A DNA stretch of 48,258 nucleotides, taken from NCBI GenBank assembly GCA_002395605.1, contig DGXO01000029.1, positions 1 to 48,258 of the forward strand, written 5' to 3'. Position numbers and translations under genes: made by a program. This document shows positions 17,455 through 25,700 of the stretch, piece after piece. Every line of letters starts with the position of its first letter. Position 1 is the stretch's first letter. The notes below the pieces were generated by a model. That model worked only from the letters and a program-made list of their open reading frames with translations. It was not told the origin of the DNA and searched no databases. This DNA comes from Bacteroidales bacterium UBA4230. GTDB lineage: Bacteria; Bacteroidota; Bacteroidia; Bacteroidales; UBA932.

Positions 17455-18439
17455 CAACACAGAAAAGAAACCGGAGGAGCCGGAGGAGAACACCGATCCC
17501 GCAACCCCCGAGAATCCGGAAACTCCCGAGGAAAAGACCGACATCCCCGCAGCCCCCAAGGCCGGAGAACTTGTGATTGAGGAAATCTACTATTCCGGAA
17601 CGCTGATTCCCGGCGCGGAAAACGCCTCTGACGACCAGTATATCAAGCTCACCAACGTGTCTGACCATACAGTCTATGCAGACCGCGTGCTGTTTGTGAT
17701 GAACTATATCATGGGAGACAAGACAGATGTGGGCGCTTATTATGAGTACCCCGAACTGGAAGACGGACTGGCCGTGAACGATATGTACCTCATCCCCGGA
17801 AAAGGCACGGACCACGCCGTAAAGCCTGGTGAGTCGGTTGTGCTTGCCCTTGCCGCACTGGATTACAAGGAGAGCCGCACTGAGGGCGAAGGCGAGGATG
17901 AGAAGACCGTCGAGGGCAACCCCGACGCCCTTGACCTTTCCGGTGCCGATTTTGAGTTCTACGACGAAAACGACTACTATCCGGACACCGACAACCCTGA
18001 CGTGGAGAACCTTGAGATCTGGTTCAAGTCTTCGTTCACAATCACCACCCTTCATCACAGCGGCCTTCAGAGTTATGCAATCGTTCTTGTGCCGGAAGGT
18101 GAAACGGCGCAGAAGATTATGGCCGAGCGCCACTGGACCGGCACGTACTACTTCCACTTTGACGAGTACAACTTTGACTACGCCATTGATGACGACGACG
18201 TATGGGTAATCCCCGGTGAGTGGGTGCTTGACGCCGTCAACTGCAGCGCAGAAGACAGTTATTTCCGCAACCCCTGGGGCGCTGCTTTTGACGCAGGTTA
18301 TGCCTGGACTGTGAAGGTGTACAACGACATCGCCCATTTTGGAAAGAGCGTACGCCGCAAGGTCATTGACGGCAAGCTTGCCGATACCAACAATTCCACC
18401 AATGACTTTGAGGCATCTGTTCCTTCCCTGAAGAAATAA
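17381..18439 (+). CDS. DUF4876-like lipoprotein
   Basis: A 352-residue lipoprotein (lipobox VMAC, Cys18) with a Pro/Glu/Thr-rich spacer (residues 25-62) that should lift a globular domain off the membrane. The globular part begins with LVIEEIYYSG and DQYIKLTNVSDHTVYADRV, the arrangement of the DUF4876/lamin-tail-like fold. It is strikingly acidic, with runs such as DDDDVW and EGEGEDEK, which could bind cations. It is the last gene of the TonB receptor operon. Its start lies inside the end of the barrel gene. It may be a surface-exposed ligand-binding partner of the receptor, as SusD is for SusC; that is inference from context. Confidence 0.78.
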   Translation: MKKVFLLLAAASFAVMACNKPVYDDNTEKKPEEPEENTDPATPENPETPEEKTDIPAAPKAGELVIEEIYYSGTLIPGAENASDDQYIKLTNVSDHTVYADRVLFVMNYIMGDKTDVGAYYEYPELEDGLAVNDMYLIPGKGTDHAVKPGESVVLALAALDYKESRTEGEGEDEKTVEGNPDALDLSGADFEFYDENDYYPDTDNPDVENLEIWFKSSFTITTLHHSGLQSYAIVLVPEGETAQKIMAERHWTGTYYFHFDEYNFDYAIDDDDVWVIPGEWVLDAVNCSAEDSYFRNPWGAAFDAGYAWTVKVYNDIAHFGKSVRRKVIDGKLADTNNSTNDFEASVPSLKK

Positions 18440-18445
18440 TTTGCT

Positions 18446-18453
18446 ATCTTTGC
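18446..18453 (+). promoter_or_regulatory. -7 box (TATCTTTG) of the ThiL-like gene
   Basis: TATCTTTG followed by CAG lies 20 bases before the start at 18474 and 7 bases after the previous stop, giving the ThiL-like gene its own promoter. Confidence 0.55.
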
Positions 18454-18473
18454 AGAACAAAATGCAAGGATAA

Positions 18474-19475
18474 ATGGCAGAATCTTTCTCTGAAATAGGA
18501 AAAATAGAGGCTATCGAGCAGCTCTATCGCCTCTCTGCATACAATCCCGTAAGCGGGCTCTCATATACCTCCAAGGGTGGAAGCGTAATCACCGCTTCAC
18601 GGATGTACCTTGAAGGTGTGGATTTCAACCTGGTGTATTTCCCGCTGAAGCACCTGGGATACAAGTGCGTGGTGGGGGTCGTGGGAGAACTTTACGCTGC
18701 CCTCGCACGGCCAAAGCTTCTCAACGTGATCCTGGGGGTTTCGGCCAAACTGGACCTTCCGCAGGTGAAGGACCTTTGGATGGGAATTACGGTGGCGGCA
18801 AAGGAGCACGGCTTTGAAGCGGTGAACCTGGACCTTCAGCCTTCCCAGAACGGGCTGTACGTGAGCATAAGCGCCACCGGGGAAACTTCGGCCCTGACCG
18901 CAAAGCGCCGGATGGCCGCAAAGAGCAAGGACCTCATCTGCGTTTCCGGTGCCCTTGGGGCCGCTTTCCTTGGCCTGCAGGTGCTGGAGCGCGGCGCAAA
19001 GGAATTTACCGACAAAGGCACCCAGCCGGACATGAAGGAGTACAAGATGCTGGTTGGAGACTATCTTCGTCCGGAGCTGGAAGCATCTGTGGTAGAGAGG
19101 CTTGAGGATGCTGAAATCTACCCTTCCTACGGCTATTTCGTGACGCGGGGGCTGGCCGACGCCCTCAAGCGGCTCACGCGCGATTCCGGCCTTGGAGCAA
19201 AGGTCTATGCCGAAAAGATTCCCTTCGAGGGCGGCAGCTTCCAGCTGGGCAAAGAGCTGGACCTGGACCCTGTTTCGGCCGCAATGAACGGCGGAGACGA
19301 CTTCCGCCTGCTGTTTGTGGTGCCCATCCTGCATCTGGAGAAGTTCCGGAGGGAGTTCCAGACATTTGACATCATCGGCCACCTTGCACAACCCGAAGCA
19401 GGCACGGTGCTTGTTACACCGGAAGGCGTTGAATTTCCTGTAAAAGCCCAGGGCTGGGCCGAAGAAACTGAATAG
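18474..19475 (+). CDS. ThiL/AIR-synthase-fold protein lacking catalytic aspartates
   Basis: A 333-residue cytoplasmic protein of the PurM/ThiL fold. Similarity to thiamine-monophosphate kinase is clear in LEGVDFNLVYFPLKHLGYK (46-64), ISATGE (132-137), GLGAKVYAEKIPF (239-251) and the C-terminal NGGDDFRLLFVV (272-283). The metal/ATP-binding aspartates of ThiL are replaced: no GDDAA near residue 30, TTD-type motif changed to TAS, SDxYA changed to GELYA, GGDTT changed to NLDLQ, and SDGLA changed to TRGLA. It is therefore unlikely to be an active thiamine-phosphate kinase. It may be a structural or ligand-binding paralogue. It has its own promoter, and the DUF4923-like gene follows. Confidence 0.8.
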   Translation: MAESFSEIGKIEAIEQLYRLSAYNPVSGLSYTSKGGSVITASRMYLEGVDFNLVYFPLKHLGYKCVVGVVGELYAALARPKLLNVILGVSAKLDLPQVKDLWMGITVAAKEHGFEAVNLDLQPSQNGLYVSISATGETSALTAKRRMAAKSKDLICVSGALGAAFLGLQVLERGAKEFTDKGTQPDMKEYKMLVGDYLRPELEASVVERLEDAEIYPSYGYFVTRGLADALKRLTRDSGLGAKVYAEKIPFEGGSFQLGKELDLDPVSAAMNGGDDFRLLFVVPILHLEKFRREFQTFDIIGHLAQPEAGTVLVTPEGVEFPVKAQGWAEETE

Positions 19476-19493
19476 CGTATTGACTTTTTTTCT

Positions 19494-19501
19494 TATATTT
19501 A
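19494..19501 (+). promoter_or_regulatory. Possible -7 box (TATATTTA) of the DUF4923-like gene
   Basis: TATATTTA differs from TAnnTTTG only in the last base and lies 31 bases before the start, in an AT-rich gap that also contains TTGAC 11 bases upstream. This is weaker than the other boxes in the window. Confidence 0.3.
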
Positions 19502-19532
19502 CAGGCTGAAACTAATTAGTATTATCATAATT

Positions 19533-20189
19533 ATGAAGAAAATCATCACCGTTATCGCCTTGTCAGTGGCCGTAGCTGCCTCTGCAAACGCACAGAGCCT
19601 TCTTGGCGGCCTCCTCGGCGGCTCAAACTCCACCCAGAACAACAACGCAACGCTGAACACCCTTGGCAACATCATCTCCGGCCTTGCAGGTACAGTTTAC
19701 AGCGCACCCGTAAGCCTTGATGGCACCTACACCTACAACGGCGTAGCATGCTCAGCTTCAAGCTCAGAGGGCAACGTCCTCACAAACCTTGCCGGTACCG
19801 CTGTTACCGCAGGCATGGAATCCAAAGCCGACGAATACCTTGCAAAGGTTGGCATCAAGCCCGGTGCACTCAAATTCACCTTCAACGCTACGGACAACAC
19901 CTTCGTGCTCAACTGCGGCCCTCTGGCCCTTCCCGGCACCTACAAGGTTGGTGAAGGCGAAAAGACTGTCACCCTTACCTTCGGCAAAACCATGAAGTTC
20001 CTGTCCATGACCGGTACCCTTGAGAGCAGCCTCAACGGCGCCAAGATGCTGTTCACCGCAGACAAGCTCCTGGACATGATGAAGAAGATCTCTTCCCAGC
20101 TTGGTGAGAAATCCAGCCAGATCAAGGCTATCGCCGGCCTCGCAGACGGCTACGACCAGTTCCGCATTGGCTTCAAGCTTGTGAAGTAA
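19533..20189 (+). CDS. DUF4923-like secreted protein
   Basis: A 218-residue exported protein with signal peptide MKKIITVIALSVAVAASANAQ. A glycine/asparagine-rich segment follows (SLLGGLLGGSN, then NNNATLNTLGNIISGL), then a strand-rich domain starting SLDGTYTYNGVACSASSSEGN and ending QFRIGFKLVK. It resembles the DUF4923 family, which is widespread in Bacteroidales and of unknown function. The codon choice is strongly biased towards C-ending codons, which suggests high expression. It stands alone, with a possible promoter ahead and the repeat element with a strong hairpin right after its stop. Confidence 0.8.
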   Translation: MKKIITVIALSVAVAASANAQSLLGGLLGGSNSTQNNNATLNTLGNIISGLAGTVYSAPVSLDGTYTYNGVACSASSSEGNVLTNLAGTAVTAGMESKADEYLAKVGIKPGALKFTFNATDNTFVLNCGPLALPGTYKVGEGEKTVTLTFGKTMKFLSMTGTLESSLNGAKMLFTADKLLDMMKKISSQLGEKSSQIKAIAGLADGYDQFRIGFKLVK

Positions 20190-20198
20190 TTTGTAGCG

Positions 20199-20304
20199 CG
20201 TGGAGATAACACGCTAACTATAAAGCATTTACACAAAAACGTCTACCTGAAATCGGGTAGACGTTTTTACGTAATAACTTGTGTTTCATCTGTTTAGCTC
20301 CACG
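20199..20304. repeat. 106-bp MITE-like hairpin element, copy 1
   Basis: The element is bounded by CGTGGAG (20199-20205) and CTCCACG (20298-20304). Between them are a 36-bp arm (including the terminal 7 bp), a 34-bp hairpin at 20235-20268 and a second 36-bp arm. The hairpin stem is AAAAACGTCTACC paired with GGTAGACGTTTTT. It lies between the DUF4923-like and clpB genes, which converge. Two more copies with identical spacing occur at 22669 and 26607. Confidence 0.85.
20235..20268. terminator. Bidirectional terminator-like hairpin in element copy 1
   Basis: A 13-bp stem (AAAAACGTCTACC/GGTAGACGTTTTT) plus a T-G pair and a six-base loop has an A-run on one side and a T-run on the other, so it can terminate both the DUF4923-like gene and clpB. 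Confidence 0.7.
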
Positions 20305-20354
20305 GCGGGAGATTTCTCGACTCCGCCCTGCGGGCTTCGCTCGAAATGACAGAA
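20292..20354. repeat. 63-bp dispersed repeat (GTTTAGCTCC...GACAGAA), copy 1
   Basis: This stretch is identical over 63 bases to 26700-26762. It overlaps the right end of the 106-bp element and extends beyond it. A partial echo (GGCTTCGCAGGAAATGACAG, about 20374-20393) follows, ending five bases before the clpB stop. Confidence 0.9.
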
Positions 20355-20397
20355 AGGCACTTCGGTTTGACAGGGCTTCGCAGGAAATGACAGTATC

Positions 20398-22563
20398 CTA
20401 CCGCACCACAACCTCGCCGCCTACAACGTCTACGTGCACGGTGGAGTCCTTTTTCACGGTGCCGTCAAGGATGGCCTTGGCAAGGAGGTTCACCAGCTCA
20501 CGCTGCATGACGCGCTTCACAGGGCGGGCGCCGTATGCGGGGTCGTAGCCTTTCTCCACCATATGGTCTTCAAAGGCGGCGGTGAACTCTACGCTTATAC
20601 CGCTGTCGGACAGGCGTTTACGGAGCTCCTCCTCCTGCAGGTGCAGGATGTCGCGGATATCGGCCTTGGTGAGAGGATCAAACATTATGATCTCATCTAT
20701 ACGGTTGAGGAATTCCGGCCGAACGGTCTGCTTGAGCACGTCCAGCACACGGGCGCTGCACTCGTCAAGCATCTGGCGGCGCTTTGTAAGTGCATCCATG
20801 TCAATGCCGTTCACCTCCGGAAGGCGCTCCATATAGCTCTGGATAATGTCCGCTCCGGCGTTGGAGGTCATGATGAGGATGGTGTTCTTGAAGTCCACTG
20901 TGCGGCCCTTGTTGTCCGTTAGCCGGCCGTCGTCAAGCACCTGCAGAAGCACGTTGAATACGTCCGGGTGGGCCTTCTCAATCTCGTCCAGAAGCACCAC
21001 GGAGTAGGGTTTACGCCGAACTGCCTCCGTGAGCTGGCCGCCTTCATCGTAGCCAACGTATCCCGGAGGGGCGCCCACAAGACGGGACACGGTGTGACGC
21101 TCCTGGTACTCTGACATATCAATACGCGTCATCATGTTCTCGTCGTTGAACAGGAATTCGGCCAGGGCCTTTGCAAGCTCCGTCTTGCCTACACCGGTGG
21201 TACCCATAAATAGGAAGCTGCCGATAGGCCTTTTCTCGTTGGAAAGTCCGGCGCGGTTACGGCGCACGGCATCAGCCACGGCCTTGATGGCGGCGTCCTG
21301 GCCCACGACTCTCTTGTGGAGTTCGGCCTCCATCCTCAGGAGTTTCTCTTTCTCGGATTCCAGCATACGCTTCACGGGGATGCCGGTCCATTTGGCCACC
21401 ACTTCTGCAATGTCTTCCGGCGTAACAGCCTCTGTGACAATGGGTTCCTTGATGGCTTCGGCCTTTTTGGTGAGCTCGTCTATGCGCTTCTGGGTTTCGG
21501 CTATTTTGCCGTAGCGAATTTCCGCCACCTTGGCATAGTCTCCTGCGCGCTCGGCGGCCTTTGCCTGGATGCTCAGCTCCTCAAGCTGCTGGCGGGCGGT
21601 CTGGAGCCCTTCCAGAATCTCTTTTTCGGAGTTCCAGCGCTTCATGAGGACGTCACGCTTGCCCTGAAGGTCCTTCAGTTCGGCCTCCAGTTTTTCCATT
21701 TTAGCCGATGTCCCCTCACGCTTAATAGCCTCACGCTCAATTTCTTTCTGCCTTATGGCCGAATTTAGTTCGTCAATGGGCTCCGGCACGGAATTCATCT
21801 CCAGGCGGAGCTTGGAAGCGGCCTCGTCCACAAGGTCGATGGCCTTGTCCGGGAGGAAACGGCTGGTGATGTACCGGTGACTCAGGTTCACTGCGGCAAT
21901 TAGGGCGTCGTCCTCAATGCGAACCTTGTGGTGGTTCTCATAGCGCTCCTTAAGGCCCCTCAGGATGGCAATGGATTCGGCCGGGGAAGGCTCGTCCACC
22001 ATCACCATCTGGAAACGGCGCTCCAGGGCTTTATCGGCCTCAAAGTACTTCTGGTACTCGTCCAGGGTAGTTGAGCCGATGGTCCTGAGTTCGCCACGGG
22101 CCAGCGCCGGCTTGAGGATGTTGGAGGCGTCCATTGCGCCGCTGGTCCGGCCTGCGCCAACCAGGGTGTGAATCTCATCGATGAACAGGATAATCTCACC
22201 GGCGCTGTCCACAACCTCCTTCACCACGCCCTTCAGGCGCTCTTCGAACTCGCCCTGATACTTTGCGCCGGCAATGAGGGCGCCCATGTCCAGGGAGTAG
22301 ACTTTCTTGCTCTTAAGGTTTTCCGGCACCTGCCCGTTCACTATTTTCTGGGCGATGCCTTCAGATATTGCGGTCTTACCCACGCCCGGTTCACCAACCA
22401 GGATGGGGTTGTTCTTTGTCCTTCGGCTTAGGATCTGAAGCACACGGCGGATTTCGTCGTCACGGCCAATCACCGGGTCCAGTTTCCCCTGAGCCGCCCT
22501 CTCGTTGAGGTTTATTGCAAACCTCTGGAGGAATGAGGTGTTGTTGTTATTGTTCTGATCCAT
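20398..22563 (-). CDS. clpB: ClpB-type disaggregase lacking the N-terminal domain
   Basis: A 721-residue Hsp100 AAA+ unfoldase that, with DnaK, rescues aggregated proteins. It contains two AAA+ modules: Walker A GEPGVGKT (57-64) with Walker B ILFIDE (to Glu130), and Walker A GTTGVGKT with Walker B VVLLDE in the second module. Between them is the ClpB-specific coiled-coil middle domain (about 265-385). The usual 140-residue Clp N-domain is absent: the protein starts MDQNNNNNTSFLQRF and goes straight into the NLNERAAQGKLDPVIGR linker. The start has AAGGAG at nine bases. The frame is open for another 34 codons upstream but holds no start codon. Loss of the N-domain resembles the short ClpB isoform of other bacteria, but here only the short form seems possible. 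Confidence 0.95.
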   Translation of the reverse strand: MDQNNNNNTSFLQRFAINLNERAAQGKLDPVIGRDDEIRRVLQILSRRTKNNPILVGEPGVGKTAISEGIAQKIVNGQVPENLKSKKVYSLDMGALIAGAKYQGEFEERLKGVVKEVVDSAGEIILFIDEIHTLVGAGRTSGAMDASNILKPALARGELRTIGSTTLDEYQKYFEADKALERRFQMVMVDEPSPAESIAILRGLKERYENHHKVRIEDDALIAAVNLSHRYITSRFLPDKAIDLVDEAASKLRLEMNSVPEPIDELNSAIRQKEIEREAIKREGTSAKMEKLEAELKDLQGKRDVLMKRWNSEKEILEGLQTARQQLEELSIQAKAAERAGDYAKVAEIRYGKIAETQKRIDELTKKAEAIKEPIVTEAVTPEDIAEVVAKWTGIPVKRMLESEKEKLLRMEAELHKRVVGQDAAIKAVADAVRRNRAGLSNEKRPIGSFLFMGTTGVGKTELAKALAEFLFNDENMMTRIDMSEYQERHTVSRLVGAPPGYVGYDEGGQLTEAVRRKPYSVVLLDEIEKAHPDVFNVLLQVLDDGRLTDNKGRTVDFKNTILIMTSNAGADIIQSYMERLPEVNGIDMDALTKRRQMLDECSARVLDVLKQTVRPEFLNRIDEIIMFDPLTKADIRDILHLQEEELRKRLSDSGISVEFTAAFEDHMVEKGYDPAYGARPVKRVMQRELVNLLAKAILDGTVKKDSTVHVDVVGGEVVVR

Positions 22564-22620
22564 ATTCTTTTTCTCCTTTTCTATGGACCAGTCTTCAATC
22601 TCCGTTCCGTTTGGGTTTTT

Positions 22621-22667
22621 CTGCCATTTTGGCAGTGCCGGTTCCGTCCCGGGACAAGGATTGTCCC
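22621..22667. other. Two small hairpins upstream of clpB
   Basis: CTGCC-ATTTT-GGCAG (22621-22635) and GGGACAA-GGA-TTGTCCC (22651-22667) lie in the presumed clpB leader. They could structure the 5' end of the mRNA. I found no TAnnTTTG box for clpB in this gap, so its promoter is not located. Confidence 0.45.
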
Positions 22668-22668
22668 C

Positions 22669-22774
22669 CGTGGAGCTAAACGGCTGAAACTCAGGGTATT
22701 ATGCAAAAACGTCTACCTGGTTTCAGGTAGACGTTTTTGTGTATATAACTGATTACCAGCCACTTCCCTCCACG
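22669..22774. repeat. 106-bp MITE-like hairpin element, copy 2 (inverted relative to copy 3)
   Basis: Bounded by CGTGGAG and CTCCACG with the hairpin at exactly the same internal position (22705-22738). Aligned without gaps to the reverse complement of copy 3, extended by two bases, it matches at about 91 of 108 positions. It fills the gap between the dnaE stop (22777) and the clpB leader. The arms are also partly complementary to each other (about 22 of 36 positions), so the whole element can fold as one long imperfect hairpin. Confidence 0.88.
22705..22738. terminator. Terminator-like hairpin in element copy 2, after dnaE
   Basis: A perfect 14-bp stem (AAAAACGTCTACCT/AGGTAGACGTTTTT) with loop GGTTTC, with A- and T-runs on the two sides. 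On the minus strand it lies 39 bases after the dnaE stop. Confidence 0.72.
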
Positions 22775-22776
22775 GG

Positions 22777-25700
22777 TTATTTCCTCAGGACCTCATAGTG
22801 CTCAATGCCGATGGCATGGAGGGCGCGGATGAACTCTGAGGTGACGGCTACCTGGAACTTCTTGGAGTAGAACTGGATGCGGTAGCGGGTGCCGGGGTCG
22901 AAGAGGTACAGCGTAAGGGGAATGTTGCCCTTGTGGTGCTTGATTACGTTCACAAGGTCCTTCCTGAACTTGTCCGTGAGCATGGGCGTGGTGATGTCCA
23001 TGGAGAAGCCGCCAAGGAGGTCTTCGGCCACGTTGCCAAGAAGGGTCACTTTCTTTAGCTTGAACACGTATGGCGGGGCGGGTTTGCCCTGGGCCTTTTC
23101 TTCGGGTTTCATGAAGAATTTTTCGGTGATCTCGCCTTCCAGGAACAGCGTGGCCTTGGGCTGCATGTATTGCATGAAGGTTTCGTGGTCCTTGCCAAAG
23201 AGCGTAAGTTCAAACGAGCCGGAATAGTCTTCCAGGGTGGTGCGGGAGTACGGCTTGCCAGTTTTGGTGGTGAGCTGCTTGAAATCCGTCACGATGCCCG
23301 CAATGCTTACCTTTGCCGTCTGTTTCTTGGAGTCGCATTCGGCTATAAGGTCCTGGAGGTCATTTATTTTGCATGTAGCGAAGTTCTTTATCTCGAAGTC
23401 ATAGCGGTCCAGGGGATGGGAACTCAGGTACATGCCCACAAGGTCTTTTTCCTTCTGGAGCTCTTCCATGATATCCACGTTGGGAACACCTTCCGGAAGG
23501 GCGGGAGGCTCCGGCTTCATCTCTTCCATGTCTCCGAAGAGCGATGCCCCTGACTGCACGGAATCCCTGTTGTAGAGGTCTCCGTAGCGGGTAAGCTGGT
23601 CTATGAAAAGGTCTCCGCCGTTTTTGCCGGGAAGGAAATACATGCCGCGGGGGTGGCCGAAACCATCCAGCGCGCCGGAGTTCACAAGGTTCTCGAAGCT
23701 CTTCCTGTTGATGCAGCCGCTCATGCGCTCCACAAAGTCGTAGACGCTTGAGAACAAGCCGTTTTCATCTCTTTCCTTCACTATGGCGTCCACTATGTTG
23801 CCGCCGAATCCCTTGATGGAACTGAGGGCAAAACGGACGTCTCCTTTGGCGTTTACCGTGAAGTGGCCGGAACTCTCGTTGACATCAGGGCCCAGGATCT
23901 TGATGCCGTGGCCTTTGCAGTCGTCCATGATTTTCACGGTTTCTTCCATGGACTTGGCGCAGTTGAGGCAGCTGGCAAAGAATTCGGACGGATAGTGGGC
24001 CTTGAGCCAACCGGTCTGGTAACTCACCCAGGCATAGCAGGTGGCGTGGGACTTGTTGAAGGCGTACTGGGCAAACTTCTCCCAGTCTTTCCAGATCTTA
24101 TCCAGAACCTTCTCAGGGTGACCGTTGGCGGCGCCGCCTGTCATGAACTTGTCCTTGAGGGAGTTCAGGATGTCTATCTGCTTCTTACCCATGGCCTTGC
24201 GGAGTTTATCGGCCTCACCTTTAGTGAAGCCCGCAAGTTTCTGGGACAGAAGCATCACCTGCTCCTGATATACCGTGACGCCGTATGTGTCCTGGAGGAA
24301 TTCCTCCATTTCAGGGAGGTCGTACTCTATCTTTTGCTCACCCTGTTTACGGGCCACGAAGTCCGGGATGTAGTCCATGGGGCCGGGCCGATAAAGGGCG
24401 TTCATTGCAATGAGGTCCTCGAAGCGCTCCGGCTTGAGCCTTTGAAGCCACTGCTTCATGCCGTCGGATTCGAACTGGAACACGGAGGTGGTATCCCCGC
24501 GGCCGTAGAGCTCCAGGGTGGCTTTGTCGTCGATGGGAATTGCCTCTATGTCAATGTCTTCACCGTGGTGCTCCTTGATGAGATCCAGGCAGTTGTGGAT
24601 AATTTGAAGCGTGATGAGCCCCAGGAAGTCCATCTTGAGCATGCCAACGTCTTCAATGTAGTGGCCGTCATACTGCGACGTACGCACGTACAGCCCCGTT
24701 TCCTTATCCTGGGAAAGGGTTATGGGAAGATACTCCGTAAGGTCTCCGCGGCCGATGATAGTGGCGCAGGCGTGCATTCCAACCTGCCTCACGCAGCCCT
24801 CCAGGGCCTGGGCGTATTTGAGGACTTCCTTATTGATTTCCGGGCCGTTCTTGAGCTCTTCAATAAACTCAGGGACAAGGCGGTAGCAGTTCTTGAGGTT
24901 GATCTTGACATCAACATCCTCCATTCCCACCTGGTAGGTTTTCTTTACGCCGTCCACCTCTTTTTCCACAACCTTGAAGCCGGGTTTCAGCTGGTCCAGC
25001 TTAGGGTTGAAGGGGTATTCCTTCTCCTTTTTCTCTGAAAGGCGGTCAGGGACCATTTTGGTGAGGCGGTTGCTTTCATCAATGCTCACGTGGGAAATGC
25101 GCGCAACGTCCTTTATGGCACTTTTTGCGGCCATTGTGCCGAAGGTGATGACGCGGGACACATGGGAGGCCCCGTACTTGTCTTCAACGTACTGGTGGGC
25201 CTTTGTGAGGTCCTCAAAGTCTACGTCGATATCCGGCATGGATATACGGTCCGGGTTCAGGAAACGCTCGAACAGGAGCTGGTACTTGATGGGGTCCAGA
25301 TTGGTTATCCTGAGGCAGTAGGCAACCACGGAACCTGCGGCGCTGCCACGGCCCGGGCCCACCATCGAGCCCATGGCGCGGGATGCGGCAATGTAGTCCT
25401 GGACTATGAGGAAATAGTCCGGGAAGCCCATTCGGCATATGGTTTTGAGCTCAAAGTCTATGCGCTCCGCCTGCTCCTTGGTGAGGGTTTCTCCGTAGCG
25501 CTCATGGGCGCCTTTGTATGTGAGGTGGCAAAGATAGGCCACGGAATGGCAGAAGCCGTCTCCGCGATAGGTGCCGTGTTTGTCGCAGCGGCCGGCGTCT
25601 ATGATGTCCTTGTATTTTTCGAGGTAGGTGTCTATTTCGGCCATGAACGCAGGGTCGATGTCGAATACCGGCAGCACGGGGTCACGGTCTATGGAGTAGG

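Noticed and set aside
23863..25038. A 391-codon open frame on the plus strand inside dnaE
   Set aside because: It is antisense to the polymerase core with no motif, and dnaE is unmistakable.
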